Positions 23,425 to 32,412 of a stretch of 64,000 bases of DNA are shown one piece after another (the first letter of the stretch is position 1; every line of letters begins with the position of its first letter). The notes beneath the pieces were generated by a model. That model did not search any database. It saw nothing but the letters and a program-made list of their open reading frames with translations, and was not told the DNA's origin. The position numbers and the translations under genes were made by a program. This stretch comes from Alphaproteobacteria bacterium. Lineage in GTDB: Bacteria > Pseudomonadota > Alphaproteobacteria > Bin95. The DNA lies in NCBI GenBank assembly GCA_020638555.1, contig JACKII010000003.1, positions 1 to 64,000 on the forward strand. The letters run 5' to 3'.

Positions 23425-24825
23425 ATGGCAGATACGCAAGAGCTTGAGCCGACCGGCACCCAGACCGCCGACGCCGTTGCCACGCCCCCGACCCTCAGCA
23501 TCGAATGGATCGACCAGGTCGAAGCGCTGCTGGACGCCGGCAATGCCGACGAAGTGCGCGAACTGGTGGAGCCGCTGCCGCCCGCCGACGTCGCCGACCT
23601 GGTCGAGGCGCTGGCGCCCGACGACCGCGTCACGCTGGTGCAGGTGCTGGGCGACGCCCTCGACGCCGAGGTGCTGCCGGAATTGGACAGCACCGTCCGC
23701 GACGAGGTGCTGGAGGCGCTGGCCCCGGAACAGGTGGCCGCCGCCGTCGCCGACCTGGAGACCGACGACGCGCTGGAGGTCGTGGCCGACCTGGAGCCCG
23801 AACAGCGCGAGGAATTGCTGGCCCGCTTGCCCGAGGCGGACCAGGTGCTGCTGCGCCAGGGTCTGACCTATCCGGAATACACCGCCGGCCGCCTGATGCA
23901 GCGCGACCTGCTGGCGGTGCCGGGCTTCTGGACCGTCGGCGACACCATCGACTTCCTGCGCGCGTCCAGCGACCTGCCGGACGATTTCTACGACATTTTC
24001 GTGGTCGACCCGCGCCACCGGCCCATCGGCCAGCTCGCGCTCAGCCGCATCCTGCGCAACCGCCGGCAGGTGCTGATCGCCAACATTATGGAGGCGGTGA
24101 CCGACCCGTTCGTCGTCACCATGGACCAGGAAGACCTGGCGCACCAATTCCGCCAGCAGAACCTGACATCCGCCCCCATTGTCGGCGAGGACGGGCGGCT
24201 GCTGGGCGTGGTCACCATCGACGACATCGTCGACGTCATCGACGAGGAGCACGAGGACGACCTGTTGCGCATGGGCGGCGTCAGCGAGGACGACCTCTAT
24301 GAGGCCACGTTCGACACCACCAAGGCGCGGTTCCAGTGGCTGTTCGTCAATCTGGGCACGGCGGTCATGGCCTCGGCGGTGATCTCGCTGTTCGAAGCGA
24401 CCATCGAGCAGGTGGTGGCGCTGGCGGTGCTGATGCCGATCGTTGCCAGCATGGGCGGCAATGCCGGCACCCAGACCCTGACCGTCGCCGTGCGGGCGCT
24501 GGCCATGCGCCAGCTCACCCGCCGCAACGCCTTGCGGGTCGTTGGCAAGGAGGTGATGGTGGGCTGCATCAACGGTATGGCCTTTGCCGTGATCGCCGGC
24601 GTGCTCAGCGGCCTGTGGTTCGACAGTCCGTTGCTGGGCGCGGTGATCGCCATTGCCATGGTGGTCAACCTGATCGTCGCCGGCTTTTTTGGCGTCGCCA
24701 TCCCGGTCGGCCTCGACGCGCTGAAGATCGACCCGGCGGTGGCCTCCTCCGTGTTGCTGACCACCGTGACCGACGTGGTCGGCTTCTTCGCCTTCCTCGG
24801 CCTGGCCGCCTGGCTGTTGCTCTGA
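23425..24825 (+). CDS. mgtE: Magnesium transporter MgtE
   Basis: 466 residues. An acidic N-terminal MgtE domain (about 20-150) of short helical LPxADVADLVEAL-like repeats is followed by two CBS domains (about 155-275, with TSAPIVGEDGRLLGVVTIDDIVDVI). A five-helix membrane domain (about 300-466) carries the conserved GGNAGTQTL pore segment. It forms a Mg2+-gated channel in the inner membrane, closed by Mg2+ binding to the cytoplasmic domains. GGAGG precedes the ATG. Its stop directly abuts the stop of the convergent cupin gene. Confidence 0.95.
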   Translation: MADTQELEPTGTQTADAVATPPTLSIEWIDQVEALLDAGNADEVRELVEPLPPADVADLVEALAPDDRVTLVQVLGDALDAEVLPELDSTVRDEVLEALAPEQVAAAVADLETDDALEVVADLEPEQREELLARLPEADQVLLRQGLTYPEYTAGRLMQRDLLAVPGFWTVGDTIDFLRASSDLPDDFYDIFVVDPRHRPIGQLALSRILRNRRQVLIANIMEAVTDPFVVTMDQEDLAHQFRQQNLTSAPIVGEDGRLLGVVTIDDIVDVIDEEHEDDLLRMGGVSEDDLYEATFDTTKARFQWLFVNLGTAVMASAVISLFEATIEQVVALAVLMPIVASMGGNAGTQTLTVAVRALAMRQLTRRNALRVVGKEVMVGCINGMAFAVIAGVLSGLWFDSPLLGAVIAIAMVVNLIVAGFFGVAIPVGLDALKIDPAVASSVLLTTVTDVVGFFAFLGLAAWLLL

Positions 24826-25512
24826 CTATTCGGGCGCGCGCACGTCGCGCAGATGCCCGGTCTTGATCCAGAAGCGGGCGCCGTCCGGGCCGGCGGCGAT
24901 GACGAACCCACCCCCGACCGGAATCCGCACCCACGACCAGGGGCGCAGCGCCGTGCCGGATTCGCGGGCCGAGCCCTCGACCACGAACAGTTCGCCGCCA
25001 CCGTCCGCCGCGATGCGGCCCTCGGTGCCGGGCGCCCATTGCTCCATCCGCACCCATTCGTGGCCGTCGTCGTAGAGCGGAGTCACCCGCACACCGGGCC
25101 GCCCCTCCGGCGCGACTGCACCGGCCTTGGCGGTATCGAGGCGCACATGGGTGCGGTCCTCCGGCTGCATCTGCCAGAGCTTCACCAGGATGGTGCAGCC
25201 CGGCCCGCTCGCCGGTGCGTGGCGGGAGGTGGGCGGGTTGCGGATATAGGAGCCCGCCGGAAAGGCGCCGTGTTCGTCCTCGAACACGCCGTCGAGCACC
25301 AGAAATTCCTCGCCGCCGCCATGGACGTGGGCGGCGAAGCGACTGCCGGGCGCGAAGCGGACAATGGTGGTCGCCCGGGCCACCTCGCCGCCGATCCGGT
25401 CCAACGGCCGCCGGTCGACGCCGGCGGCGGGCGAGTGCAGCCAGTCCACGGCATCGCCGTGCACGACGACGCGCTGGTCGAAATCGGCATTGATTTTGCT
25501 GTTGTCCTGCAT
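24826..25512 (-). CDS. ChrR-like double cupin protein
   Basis: 228 residues with two cupin-like halves. The first has HVHGGGEEFLVLDGVFEDEHG (metal-binding His/Glu cluster) and GSYIRNPP. The second is diverged, with GELFVVEGSA and SWVRIPVG. The arrangement recalls the cupin part of ChrR anti-sigma factors, but no anti-sigma zinc-binding domain or sigma-factor neighbour is visible, so the function may be enzymatic or sensory. The ATG at 25512 is chosen because AGGGA lies 9 bases upstream. Its stop adjoins that of mgtE with no gap. Confidence 0.78.
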   Translation of the reverse strand: MQDNSKINADFDQRVVVHGDAVDWLHSPAAGVDRRPLDRIGGEVARATTIVRFAPGSRFAAHVHGGGEEFLVLDGVFEDEHGAFPAGSYIRNPPTSRHAPASGPGCTILVKLWQMQPEDRTHVRLDTAKAGAVAPEGRPGVRVTPLYDDGHEWVRMEQWAPGTEGRIAADGGGELFVVEGSARESGTALRPWSWVRIPVGGGFVIAAGPDGARFWIKTGHLRDVRAPE

Positions 25513-25613
25513 CGGACGGCATCCCTTTCCCTGGCCGGCGGCATTCCGCATATTTGCCATGACGACGCCCGGCGCAACCCCGCCCCCTGCCCTGCCAAGG
25601 TCCCGGACCCCGA

Positions 25614-26105
25614 ATGCAAAAGCCCTTGTCGATCCGATCCGCCACCGACGCCGACTCCGGACAGGTCGCCAGCCTGATCGCCGCCTGCTGGATCGCCTAC
25701 CCCGGCTGCGTGCTCGACATCCGGGGCGAGGAGCCGCTGTTGCGCGCCATCGCCAGTGGCATCGCCACCCGGCGCGGCCGTTTCTGGGTCGCCTGCCATG
25801 GCGCCTGGGTGGTGGGCTGCGGCGGCCTGGTGCCGGGCGCGGCGGCGGACACGGCGGAACTGATCAAGCTCTACGTCCACCCGCGCCTGCGCCGCCAGGG
25901 CCTCGCCCGCCGCCTGGTCGCGCTGGCCGAGGACGAGGCGCGGGCCTGGTCCTGCGCAAGGATCGAACTCTGGAGCGACACCCGTTTTGGGGAGGCCCAC
26001 GCCTTCTATCAGGCCCTCGGCTATACCCGGAGCGGCGCGGAACGGGAGTTGCACGACCGCTCGCAATCCCGCGAATACCCGTTTGCCAAGGCCCTGGCCG
26101 GCTGA
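25614..26105 (+). CDS. GNAT-family N-acetyltransferase
   Basis: 163 residues. The acetyl-CoA binding motif A is VHPRLRRQGLARRLV (about 86-100), followed by ELWSDTRFGEAHAFYQALGYTRSG, typical motif B. It transfers acetyl from acetyl-CoA to an unknown amine. Its stop lies only 8 bases before the next gene, so the two are probably co-transcribed. Confidence 0.88.
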   Translation: MQKPLSIRSATDADSGQVASLIAACWIAYPGCVLDIRGEEPLLRAIASGIATRRGRFWVACHGAWVVGCGGLVPGAAADTAELIKLYVHPRLRRQGLARRLVALAEDEARAWSCARIELWSDTRFGEAHAFYQALGYTRSGAERELHDRSQSREYPFAKALAG

Positions 26106-26112
26106 CCCGTCC

Positions 26113-27048
26113 ATGCGCATCGCCACCTTCAACGTCCAGAACCTGCGCCTGCGCCACCCCGGCGGCGGCGACCGTCTCGACGGCGCCCGCGATGGCGACA
26201 TGCCGGAAGACGCCACCGACGCGGCGGCGGCGCTCGACCCGATCGACCGGGAACTGACCGCCGCAGTGCTGAAGCTGGCGAACGCGGACGTGGTGGCGCT
26301 GCAGGAGGTGTTCGACGCCGCCACGCTCGACTATTTCCACGACCGGGTGCTGGTGCCGGCCGGTGCGAGCCCCTACCCGCACCGCTTCTGCCCGCCCGGC
26401 AATGACGGCCGCGGCCTGGACGTGGCGGTGATGAGCCGGCCCGCGCCGGTCTCGGCCGTCAGCCACGCCGCCGAAACGCCGGAAACCCTCGGCCTGCCGC
26501 CGGTGCGCGGCTGCGGCCTGCACGACCGGGTGTTCCGGCGCGACTGCCTGGAGGTTGACCTGGGCGCGCTCACCCTGTTCGTCTGCCATTTCAAGGCCCC
26601 CTACCCCGACCCGGCCGCCGCCTGGCCGGTGCGCCATCTGGAGGCGCGGGCGGTGGCCCGCCTGATCGAACGGCGCTTCCCCGACCCCGCCGCGGGCCTC
26701 TGGCTGGTGATCGGCGACCTGAACGAGCCGGCGCGCGAGGACAGGCGGCTCGGCCGGGCGGTGATGCCGCTGCTGGAGGGCTTCGGCATCGACCTGACCC
26801 AGCGCCTGCCGCCGGAAGAACGCTGGTCGTTTCACCTGCCGCACACGGGGGTGTACTCGAAGCCGGACGCGATCATCGCCTCGCCGGCGCTGGCGGCCCG
26901 CTTTGCCGATGCGGTGCCGATCATCCTGCGTGCCGGCCTCGACCGCGAGGCGAGCCGTTATGCCGGCCCCCGCCTGCCGGGCGTCGGTGCGCACCGGCCG
27001 CACGCCTCGGACCATGCGGCGGTGGTGATCGACCTGCCCGGCCTGTGA
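26113..27048 (+). CDS. Endonuclease/exonuclease/phosphatase (EEP) family protein
   Basis: 311 residues. EEP fold landmarks are MRIATFNVQNLR at the start, the metal-binding Glu in VVALQEVFD, CHFKAPYP, VIGDLNEP, and the C-terminal catalytic SDHAAVVIDL. It is a Mg2+-dependent phosphoesterase of unknown substrate (nucleic acid, phospholipid or sugar phosphate). No signal peptide is seen. ATG at 26113 chosen because it begins the beta strand shared by all family members. Confidence 0.87.
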   Translation: MRIATFNVQNLRLRHPGGGDRLDGARDGDMPEDATDAAAALDPIDRELTAAVLKLANADVVALQEVFDAATLDYFHDRVLVPAGASPYPHRFCPPGNDGRGLDVAVMSRPAPVSAVSHAAETPETLGLPPVRGCGLHDRVFRRDCLEVDLGALTLFVCHFKAPYPDPAAAWPVRHLEARAVARLIERRFPDPAAGLWLVIGDLNEPAREDRRLGRAVMPLLEGFGIDLTQRLPPEERWSFHLPHTGVYSKPDAIIASPALAARFADAVPIILRAGLDREASRYAGPRLPGVGAHRPHASDHAAVVIDLPGL

Positions 27049-27182
27049 CAGCGGTCCGAAGGCACCGCCTTATTGACCCCGCCTTATTGACAAGCCCGCC
27101 CCCGCCTTCGACAGTCGGGCCATCGACCCCGGCCGCAGGATTTCGGCCGGTCTGTAGCACTTGCGAAGGAAACCGCCGCGCG

Positions 27183-28124
27183 ATGGCATTGCATCCCCAA
27201 ATCGTCAAAGGGCTGGAAGCCCTGGCCAAGGCCAACCTGCCCGCCCTGCACACCCTGGAACCGCCGGCCGCGCGCGAGCAGATGGCCGCCATGAACGCCG
27301 CCCGCGGCGGCGAGCCGACGCCGGTGCGCAAGGTCGAGGACCGCACCATTCCGACGCCGGACGGCTATGACCTGCCGATTCGCATCTACTGGCCGCATGC
27401 CGAGGGCACGCGCGGCGCCCTGGTCTATTACCACGGCGGCGGCCACGTCATCGGCAGCCTGGAGACTCACGACAAGGTCGCGCGCAATCTGTGCGAGGGC
27501 GCCGGCTGCGTCGTCGTCTCGGTCGACTACCGCATGGGGCCCGAGCACAAATTTCCGAAAGCGGTCGAGGATAGCTGGACGGCGCTGCTCTGGACCGCCG
27601 ACAACGCGGCGAGCCTGGGCGTCGACCCGGCCAAGCTGGCGGTCGGCGGCGACAGCGCCGGCGGCAACCTCGCCGGCGTCATGGCGCTGATGGCCCGCGA
27701 CGCGGGCGCGCCGAAGCTGGTGTTGCAGTCGCTGGTCTATCCGGTCGGCGACTATCGCCTGACCGGCGAGAGCTACAAGACCTATGCCGAGGGCTATGGC
27801 ATCCTGACCGACAAGGCCATGACCTGGTTCCAGGGCCATTACTTGAACAGCCTGAACGACGCCAACGACTGGCGCGCCTCGCCCCTGTTGGCGGAAAGCC
27901 TGGCCGGCACCGCGCCCGCGGTCATCACCGCGGCCGAGTGCGACGTGCTGTTCGACGACGGCGTGCGCTATCGCGATGCGTTGCAGGCGGCAGGCGTGCC
28001 GGTGCAGTACAAATGCTATCCGGGCATGATCCACGCCTTTTTCGGCATGGCCCCGGACGTGGACCTCGCCGTCGAAGCGCAGCAGGACGTGGCCGCAGCC
28101 CTGAAGAAAGCGTTCGAGGGGTAG
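27183..28124 (+). CDS. Alpha/beta hydrolase of the hormone-sensitive lipase family
   Basis: 313 residues. HGGG oxyanion motif at 84-87 (YYHGGGHVIG), nucleophile Ser158 in GGDSAGGN, acid Asp in AECDVLFDDG and His in GMIHAFFG. This is the bacterial HSL/type IV esterase pattern. The likely activity is hydrolysis of short acyl esters. GAAGGAAA lies about 10 bases before the ATG at 27183; upstream in-frame sequence has no domain character. It is followed by a repeat-filled convergent gap. Confidence 0.9.
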   Translation: MALHPQIVKGLEALAKANLPALHTLEPPAAREQMAAMNAARGGEPTPVRKVEDRTIPTPDGYDLPIRIYWPHAEGTRGALVYYHGGGHVIGSLETHDKVARNLCEGAGCVVVSVDYRMGPEHKFPKAVEDSWTALLWTADNAASLGVDPAKLAVGGDSAGGNLAGVMALMARDAGAPKLVLQSLVYPVGDYRLTGESYKTYAEGYGILTDKAMTWFQGHYLNSLNDANDWRASPLLAESLAGTAPAVITAAECDVLFDDGVRYRDALQAAGVPVQYKCYPGMIHAFFGMAPDVDLAVEAQQDVAAALKKAFEG

Positions 28125-28158
28125 GCCGAAGCCGCCCGCTCCACTTGGAAAGTGCGTG

Positions 28159-28276
28159 TATCCCGGAGCCTGCGGAGCGGGCATCCGGGACCGGTCGCGC
28201 TCGCGAACACGGGCGGCGGCGGTGTTCGCACGCCGATACCGGCCCCGGATCGGCGCTCCGCACCGTCCGGGGAACA
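28159..28276. repeat. Palindromic element beta, copy 4
   Basis: The best-preserved form: left arm CCCGGAGCC...CATCCGGG, central GCGAACAC-GGCGGCGGC-GTGTTCGC hairpin, right arm CCCCGGAT...GTCCGGGG. It is nearly identical to copy 5, which follows after about 48 bases. Confidence 0.8.
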
Positions 28277-28527
28277 GAAGCGGCGCTCCGCCGCCTTCGG
28301 GACCCTGCCCGTTCGGGTCCTATGTATCCCGGAGCCTGCGGAGCGGGCATCCGGGACCGGTCGCTCTCGCGAACACGGGCGGCGGCGATGTTCGCACGCC
28401 GACACCGGCCCCGGATCGGCGCTCCGCACCGTCCGGGGTACAGAAGCGGCGCTACGCCACCTTCGGATTGCAGAAGCGCCAGAGCGCCACTTCCGGGATG
28501 CAAAAGCGCCGTCTCCGGCGCTCGCAG
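28275..28527. repeat. Copies of a short CAGAAGCGGCGCT hairpin unit around beta copy 5
   Basis: Units of about 30 bases begin at about 28275, 28441, 28471 and 28501, each starting CAGAAGCG or CAAAAGCG and containing a small GCGGCGCT/GCCGCC-type hairpin. The last three are contiguous, after beta copy 5. No coding potential. Confidence 0.55.
28325..28443. repeat. Palindromic element beta, copy 5
   Basis: A second, almost identical copy of beta copy 4 in direct orientation, with only a few base differences by eye. Two adjacent direct copies suggest local duplication. Confidence 0.8.
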
Positions 28528-28983
28528 TCAGGCCTTCGGGCGCTTGTGCATCAGGCCGGAGCGCTTGCAGTAGGCCACTTCCTCGCCGCGCTGGTTGAAG
28601 CCGCGGTGTTCGAACACGACGATGCCGGCATTGGGCCGCGACTTGCTCTCGCGCTTTTCCAGCACGGTGGTCTGGCTGCGGATCGTGTCGCCATGCAGCA
28701 CCGGCTTGCGGAAGGCAACGTCGGTCATGCCCAGATTGGCGACCGTGGTCCCCAGCGTGGTGTCGTTGACCGACACGCCGATCACCAGGCCCAGCGTGAA
28801 CAGCGAGTTGACGATGCGGGCGCCGAATTCGGTGTTCTTGCCGAACTCCTCGTCCAGGTGCAGCGGCTGCGGATTGTGGGTCAGCGCGCAGAACATCACA
28901 TTGTCCATCTCGGTCACCGTGCGCGTCAGCGCATGGTCGAACACCTGACCGATTTCAAACTCTTCGAAATAGAGACCGCTCAT
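28528..28983 (-). CDS. MaoC-like (hot-dog fold) dehydratase
   Basis: 151 residues, a single hot-dog domain. The hydratase-2 motif is TEMDNVMFCALTHNPQPLHLDEEF with the catalytic Thr/Asp position and His, followed by FGARIVNSLFTLGLVIGVSV. VLHGDTIRSQTTVLEKRESKSRP is the usual central strand region. It probably hydrates or dehydrates an acyl-CoA, of the mesaconyl-CoA or (R)-enoyl type. AAGGAAA precedes the ATG. The next gene upstream on the strand is a sugar-acid epimerase/dehydrogenase 35 bases away. Confidence 0.88.
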   Translation of the reverse strand: MSGLYFEEFEIGQVFDHALTRTVTEMDNVMFCALTHNPQPLHLDEEFGKNTEFGARIVNSLFTLGLVIGVSVNDTTLGTTVANLGMTDVAFRKPVLHGDTIRSQTTVLEKRESKSRPNAGIVVFEHRGFNQRGEEVAYCKRSGLMHKRPKA

Positions 28984-29018
28984 AAGAGGCGTTTCCTTAA
29001 AGGGGCTTGCGAAAGGGA

Positions 29019-29927
29019 TCAGAGGCCGTGGATATGGCTCTGGATCACCGTATCCAGATCGTCCGCCGGCGGGAAGCCCAAGGCGAGCGCCCGCGGCGTC
29101 TCGAACCGGGCCGGCCAGGAGCCGACAATGGCGTCGATGGCCGGGTCGTGCCGGAACGTCACCAGGGACGGGTCGCCGCCCGCCCGGCCCAACGCCTCGA
29201 CCATCTCGCGCACGGTCACGGTGATGCCGGGAACGTTCAGCACCCGCCAGGGCGCCAGCGCGTCGCCGGGCAGGTCGAGGCCGTGCACCAGCGCCCGGGT
29301 GACGCTGGCGGGCGATGCGATCCAGAGGCCGAGGTCGGGGCTGACCGGGCAGACCGATTCCTCGCCCGCAAGCGGCTCGCGCAGGATGCCGCTCGCAAAG
29401 CTGGAGGCGGCGGCGTTCGGCTTGCCGGGGCGGATCACCACGGTCGGCAGGCGCAGCGTGCGGCCGTCGATATAGCCCTTGCGCGCATAGTCGTTGACCA
29501 GCAGTTCGCCCAGCGCCTTCTGGGTGCCATAGGAGCTTTGGGGCATGGTCGCCGTGGCATCGTCCACGCGCTCGACCGCGCCGAACACGGCGAGCGAGCT
29601 GGTAAAGACGAATTTCGGGCAGCGCCCCAGCGTGCGGCAGCGCTCCAGCACCTGTCGCAGGCCGGTCAGGTTCACGTCATAGCCATGGGCGAAGTCCGCC
29701 TCCGCCCCGGCCGAGACCACGGCGGCCAGATGCACGACGGCGGTGGTGTCGGCGGTGATGGCCTGGCTGAGCGTGTCCGCCAGATTGCCGACCAGGACCC
29801 TGGCGCCGGCGGGCGGGTTCGGCGGCGGCACCAGGTCGGCCAGCACCAGGGCCTCGCCCCGGTCGGCCAGAAGCCGGGTCACCCGCTGGCCGAGAAAGCC
29901 GCCTGCGCCGGTGATGGTGATGGTCAT
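29019..29927 (-). CDS. NAD-dependent epimerase/dehydratase family protein, D-erythronate dehydrogenase-like
   Basis: 302 residues, extended SDR. TGAGGFLGQRV binds NAD, LVGNLAD and HLAAVVS follow, the catalytic SS(L)..YGTQK is present (TSSLAVFG, SSYGTQKALGE), and RLPTVVIRPGKPN matches the D-erythronate/L-threonate dehydrogenase (DenD) group. I would expect oxidation of a C4 sugar acid at C2. The DenD partners (kinase and isomerase) are not adjacent, so the assignment is by sequence pattern only. Confidence 0.78.
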   Translation of the reverse strand: MTITITGAGGFLGQRVTRLLADRGEALVLADLVPPPNPPAGARVLVGNLADTLSQAITADTTAVVHLAAVVSAGAEADFAHGYDVNLTGLRQVLERCRTLGRCPKFVFTSSLAVFGAVERVDDATATMPQSSYGTQKALGELLVNDYARKGYIDGRTLRLPTVVIRPGKPNAAASSFASGILREPLAGEESVCPVSPDLGLWIASPASVTRALVHGLDLPGDALAPWRVLNVPGITVTVREMVEALGRAGGDPSLVTFRHDPAIDAIVGSWPARFETPRALALGFPPADDLDTVIQSHIHGL

Positions 29928-30060
29928 GGACGTGCCCTTTGTGTCATGGTGCGGCCCGATATTCCGATTGGGCTTCGATGGCCCCTCTTTCTTAGCACGA
30001 GGATTGCCCGTCCATGCAAAGGCGAACGCCGCACGCTCCTGCGCATTCGGAGGACCCGTC

Positions 30061-31248
30061 ATGCTGCCGTTGAAGGGCGTGCGCATCCTGGCCGTCGAGC
30101 AGTACGGCGCCGGGCCGTTCGGCACCATGCACCTGGCCGATCTGGGTGCGGAGATCGTGAAGATCGAGAATGCCGGCGAGGGCGGCGATGTCGGCCGGCA
30201 TGTGCGCCACCCGAACGACCCGCTGCCCAAGGGCGACTCCCTGTTCTTCCAGGCGTTCAACCGCAACAAGCGCTCGATCACGCTGAACCTGAAAAGCGCC
30301 GAGGGCCAGGCGATCTTCCGCCAACTGGCCGCCGGCGCCGATGCGGTGTTCAACAACCTGCGCGGCGACCTGCCGGGCAAGCTCGGCCTGACCTACGACC
30401 AACTGAAGGACGTGAACGCCAAGCTTGTCTGCGTCCACCTCTCCGCCTATGGCCGCACCGGCGAACGGGCGGCCTGGCCTGGCTATGACTATCTGATGCA
30501 GGCGGAATGCGGCTATCTCTCGGTGACCGGCGAGCCGGGCGGGCCGCCGTCGCGCATGGGGCTGTCACTGGTCGACCTTTCCACCGGCCTGCAGGCGGCC
30601 ATCGCGCTCGCCTCCGGCATTATCGGCGCCCGGGCCAGCGGCCAGGGCGGCGACTATGACGTCTCGCTGTTCGACGCGGCCATGGCCAATGTCGCCTATG
30701 TCGCGGCCTGGTATCTGACCATGGGCGAGAAGGTGACGCGCGAGCCGCGCTCGGCCCATCCGAACCTCACCCCCAGCCAGCTCTACAAAACCCAGGACGG
30801 CTGGATCTTCATCATGTGCAACAAGGAGAAATTCTGGCCGGCGCTCTGCAACGCCATCGGCCAGCCCTCCTGGGCCGAGATCTATCCGGATTTTGCGACG
30901 CGCCTGACGCACCGCGACCGGCTGACCGAATTGCTCGACGAGGCCCTGAGCGCCAGGACCACGGCGGAGTGGATGGCGGTGTTCGGCGGCGCGGTGCCGG
31001 CCGCACCGGTCAACGATATCGGCCAGGCGCTGGACAATCCGTTCGCGCAAGCCACCGGACAGTTGATCCGCTACACGGCGCCGGACGGCACCCCGGTCGG
31101 CTCCACCGGCTCGGCCATCCGCGTGCCGGGCCAGGCGCCGCTCGCCCGCCCGGCGCCGCCGCTGGCCGCCGACCAGGCGCAAGTGCTGGCGGAACTCGGC
31201 CTGTCGGAGGACGAGATCGAACGCCTGCGCGCCGCAGGCGCGTTCTGA
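30061..31248 (+). CDS. CaiB/BaiF-family (class III) CoA transferase
   Basis: 395 residues. Family III CoA transferase: VEQYGAGPFGTMHLADLGAEIVKIE at the start, NRNKRSITLNLKS, and the catalytic aspartate D172 in GLSLVDLSTG. The C-terminal half (KTQDGWIFIMC, PVNDIGQALDNP) is also typical. It transfers CoA between an acyl-CoA and a free carboxylate through an enzyme-linked anhydride. The ATG at 30061 starts the family's MLPLKGVRIL strand. It is divergent from the epimerase. Confidence 0.93.
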   Translation: MLPLKGVRILAVEQYGAGPFGTMHLADLGAEIVKIENAGEGGDVGRHVRHPNDPLPKGDSLFFQAFNRNKRSITLNLKSAEGQAIFRQLAAGADAVFNNLRGDLPGKLGLTYDQLKDVNAKLVCVHLSAYGRTGERAAWPGYDYLMQAECGYLSVTGEPGGPPSRMGLSLVDLSTGLQAAIALASGIIGARASGQGGDYDVSLFDAAMANVAYVAAWYLTMGEKVTREPRSAHPNLTPSQLYKTQDGWIFIMCNKEKFWPALCNAIGQPSWAEIYPDFATRLTHRDRLTELLDEALSARTTAEWMAVFGGAVPAAPVNDIGQALDNPFAQATGQLIRYTAPDGTPVGSTGSAIRVPGQAPLARPAPPLAADQAQVLAELGLSEDEIERLRAAGAF

Positions 31249-31254
31249 GGCCCC

Positions 31255-31434
31255 AGAGCGCTTTCGGCACTGGCTGACCCACTCTCCCGCCCCATCTCCC
31301 GCGCAAGCGGGAGCCCATGCCTGAGAGCTTCTCACAGGACACGGACTCTGTAGTGGTTTCTCAGGCATGGGTCCCCGCTTCCGCGAGGACAGGGAAGATC
31401 GGGTGGTGAGCCAGCGGGAAAAGAACTCGCCCTA
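31255..31434. repeat. Palindromic element alpha, copy C, carrying a nested palindrome
   Basis: Left end CAGAGCG, right end CGCCCTA (TAGGGCG on minus); the first three bases on minus are the stop codon of the LivH gene. The interior is enlarged by about 75 bp centred on a second palindrome, CCCATGCCTGAGA (31314-31326) and TCTCAGGCATGGG (31359-31371), a perfect 13-bp inverted repeat. Confidence 0.8.
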
Positions 31435-32316
31435 AACCCGCCGCACCGTCCGGTCGCCGAACAGGCCGGTCGGGCGCAGGGCCAGGGTCACCAGCACCAG
31501 AACGACGGTGACGATGCTGGCGAAGCTCACCCCCAGCCAGGGGTCGACATAGCCGCCGACCAGCGACTCGCAGAGGCCGATGAGGATGGCGCCCACCAGC
31601 GCGCCGCCAAAGCTGGTCAGGCCGCCGATCACCACCACCGGCAGCACCTTGGCCAGCACCAGCCCCATGCCGAACCCGCCCAGGCCGTCGATGGACCAGA
31701 GCACGCCGCCGGCGACGCACAGGCCGGCGGACAGGATCCAGGCGAGCGTGAGATAGCGGGTGACGCTCATGCCGACGACGGTCGCCGCCTGCGGGTCGTC
31801 GGCGATGGCGCGGATGGCGATGCCGGCGCGGCTGTAGCGGAAAAACCCCATGACGGCCAGCACCAGGGCGAGCGCGACACCGCTCGACACCACCCGCGCC
31901 GGCGGGATCGCCACGTCGCCCCACCACCACAGACGGTGGGCCAGCGGAAACGGGATGTCCCCCGGCAGGTCGCTGAGCGCCAGCAGGGCGGCCCCGTGCA
32001 TGAACACACCCAGGGCCAGGGTCGCCATCACCACCGCCACCGCCGGCCGGCCGACCAGCGGCCTCAGCACGGCGCGGTTGAAGGCCGTCGCCAGCAGCGC
32101 CATGGCGACCACCGCCCCGGCCATCGCCCCCAGCAGCGGCAGGCCCAGGCCGTGAATGCCGGCGGCCGTGCCGCGCGCACCGATGCTCACCCACTCGCCC
32201 AGCGAGAAGTTGAGGACGGTGGAGGCGCGGTAGACCACGACGAACGCCACGCCGACCAGCGCATACACCGCACCGGACAGCAGGCCGCTGACCGCGAGGG
32301 AAAGAAAATAGTCCAT
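31432..32316 (-). CDS. Branched-chain amino acid-type ABC transporter permease (LivH family), orphan
   Basis: 294 residues, about eight membrane helices, with the LivH-type start (DYFLSLAVSGLLSGAVYALVGVAFVVVYRA, then LNFSLGEW) and the RAIADDPQAATVVGMSV coupling loop. It would form half of the channel for an amino-acid or amide uptake system. The usual partners (LivM, two ATPases, binding protein) are not in the window, so it is either an orphan or works with a distant cluster. The ATG at 32316 starts the first helix; no strong ribosome-binding site is visible for it or for the upstream ATG at 32370. Confidence 0.85.
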   Translation of the reverse strand: MDYFLSLAVSGLLSGAVYALVGVAFVVVYRASTVLNFSLGEWVSIGARGTAAGIHGLGLPLLGAMAGAVVAMALLATAFNRAVLRPLVGRPAVAVVMATLALGVFMHGAALLALSDLPGDIPFPLAHRLWWWGDVAIPPARVVSSGVALALVLAVMGFFRYSRAGIAIRAIADDPQAATVVGMSVTRYLTLAWILSAGLCVAGGVLWSIDGLGGFGMGLVLAKVLPVVVIGGLTSFGGALVGAILIGLCESLVGGYVDPWLGVSFASIVTVVLVLVTLALRPTGLFGDRTVRRV

Positions 32317-32412
32317 GAGGCTTCTGGGACGGGCTGGCTTGGATGGGCCGAAAGGTCTCTCTGCCCTCATACCATCCCGCGGCCGGCAAGGGCCATGCCC
32401 TTGGCGGGACTG

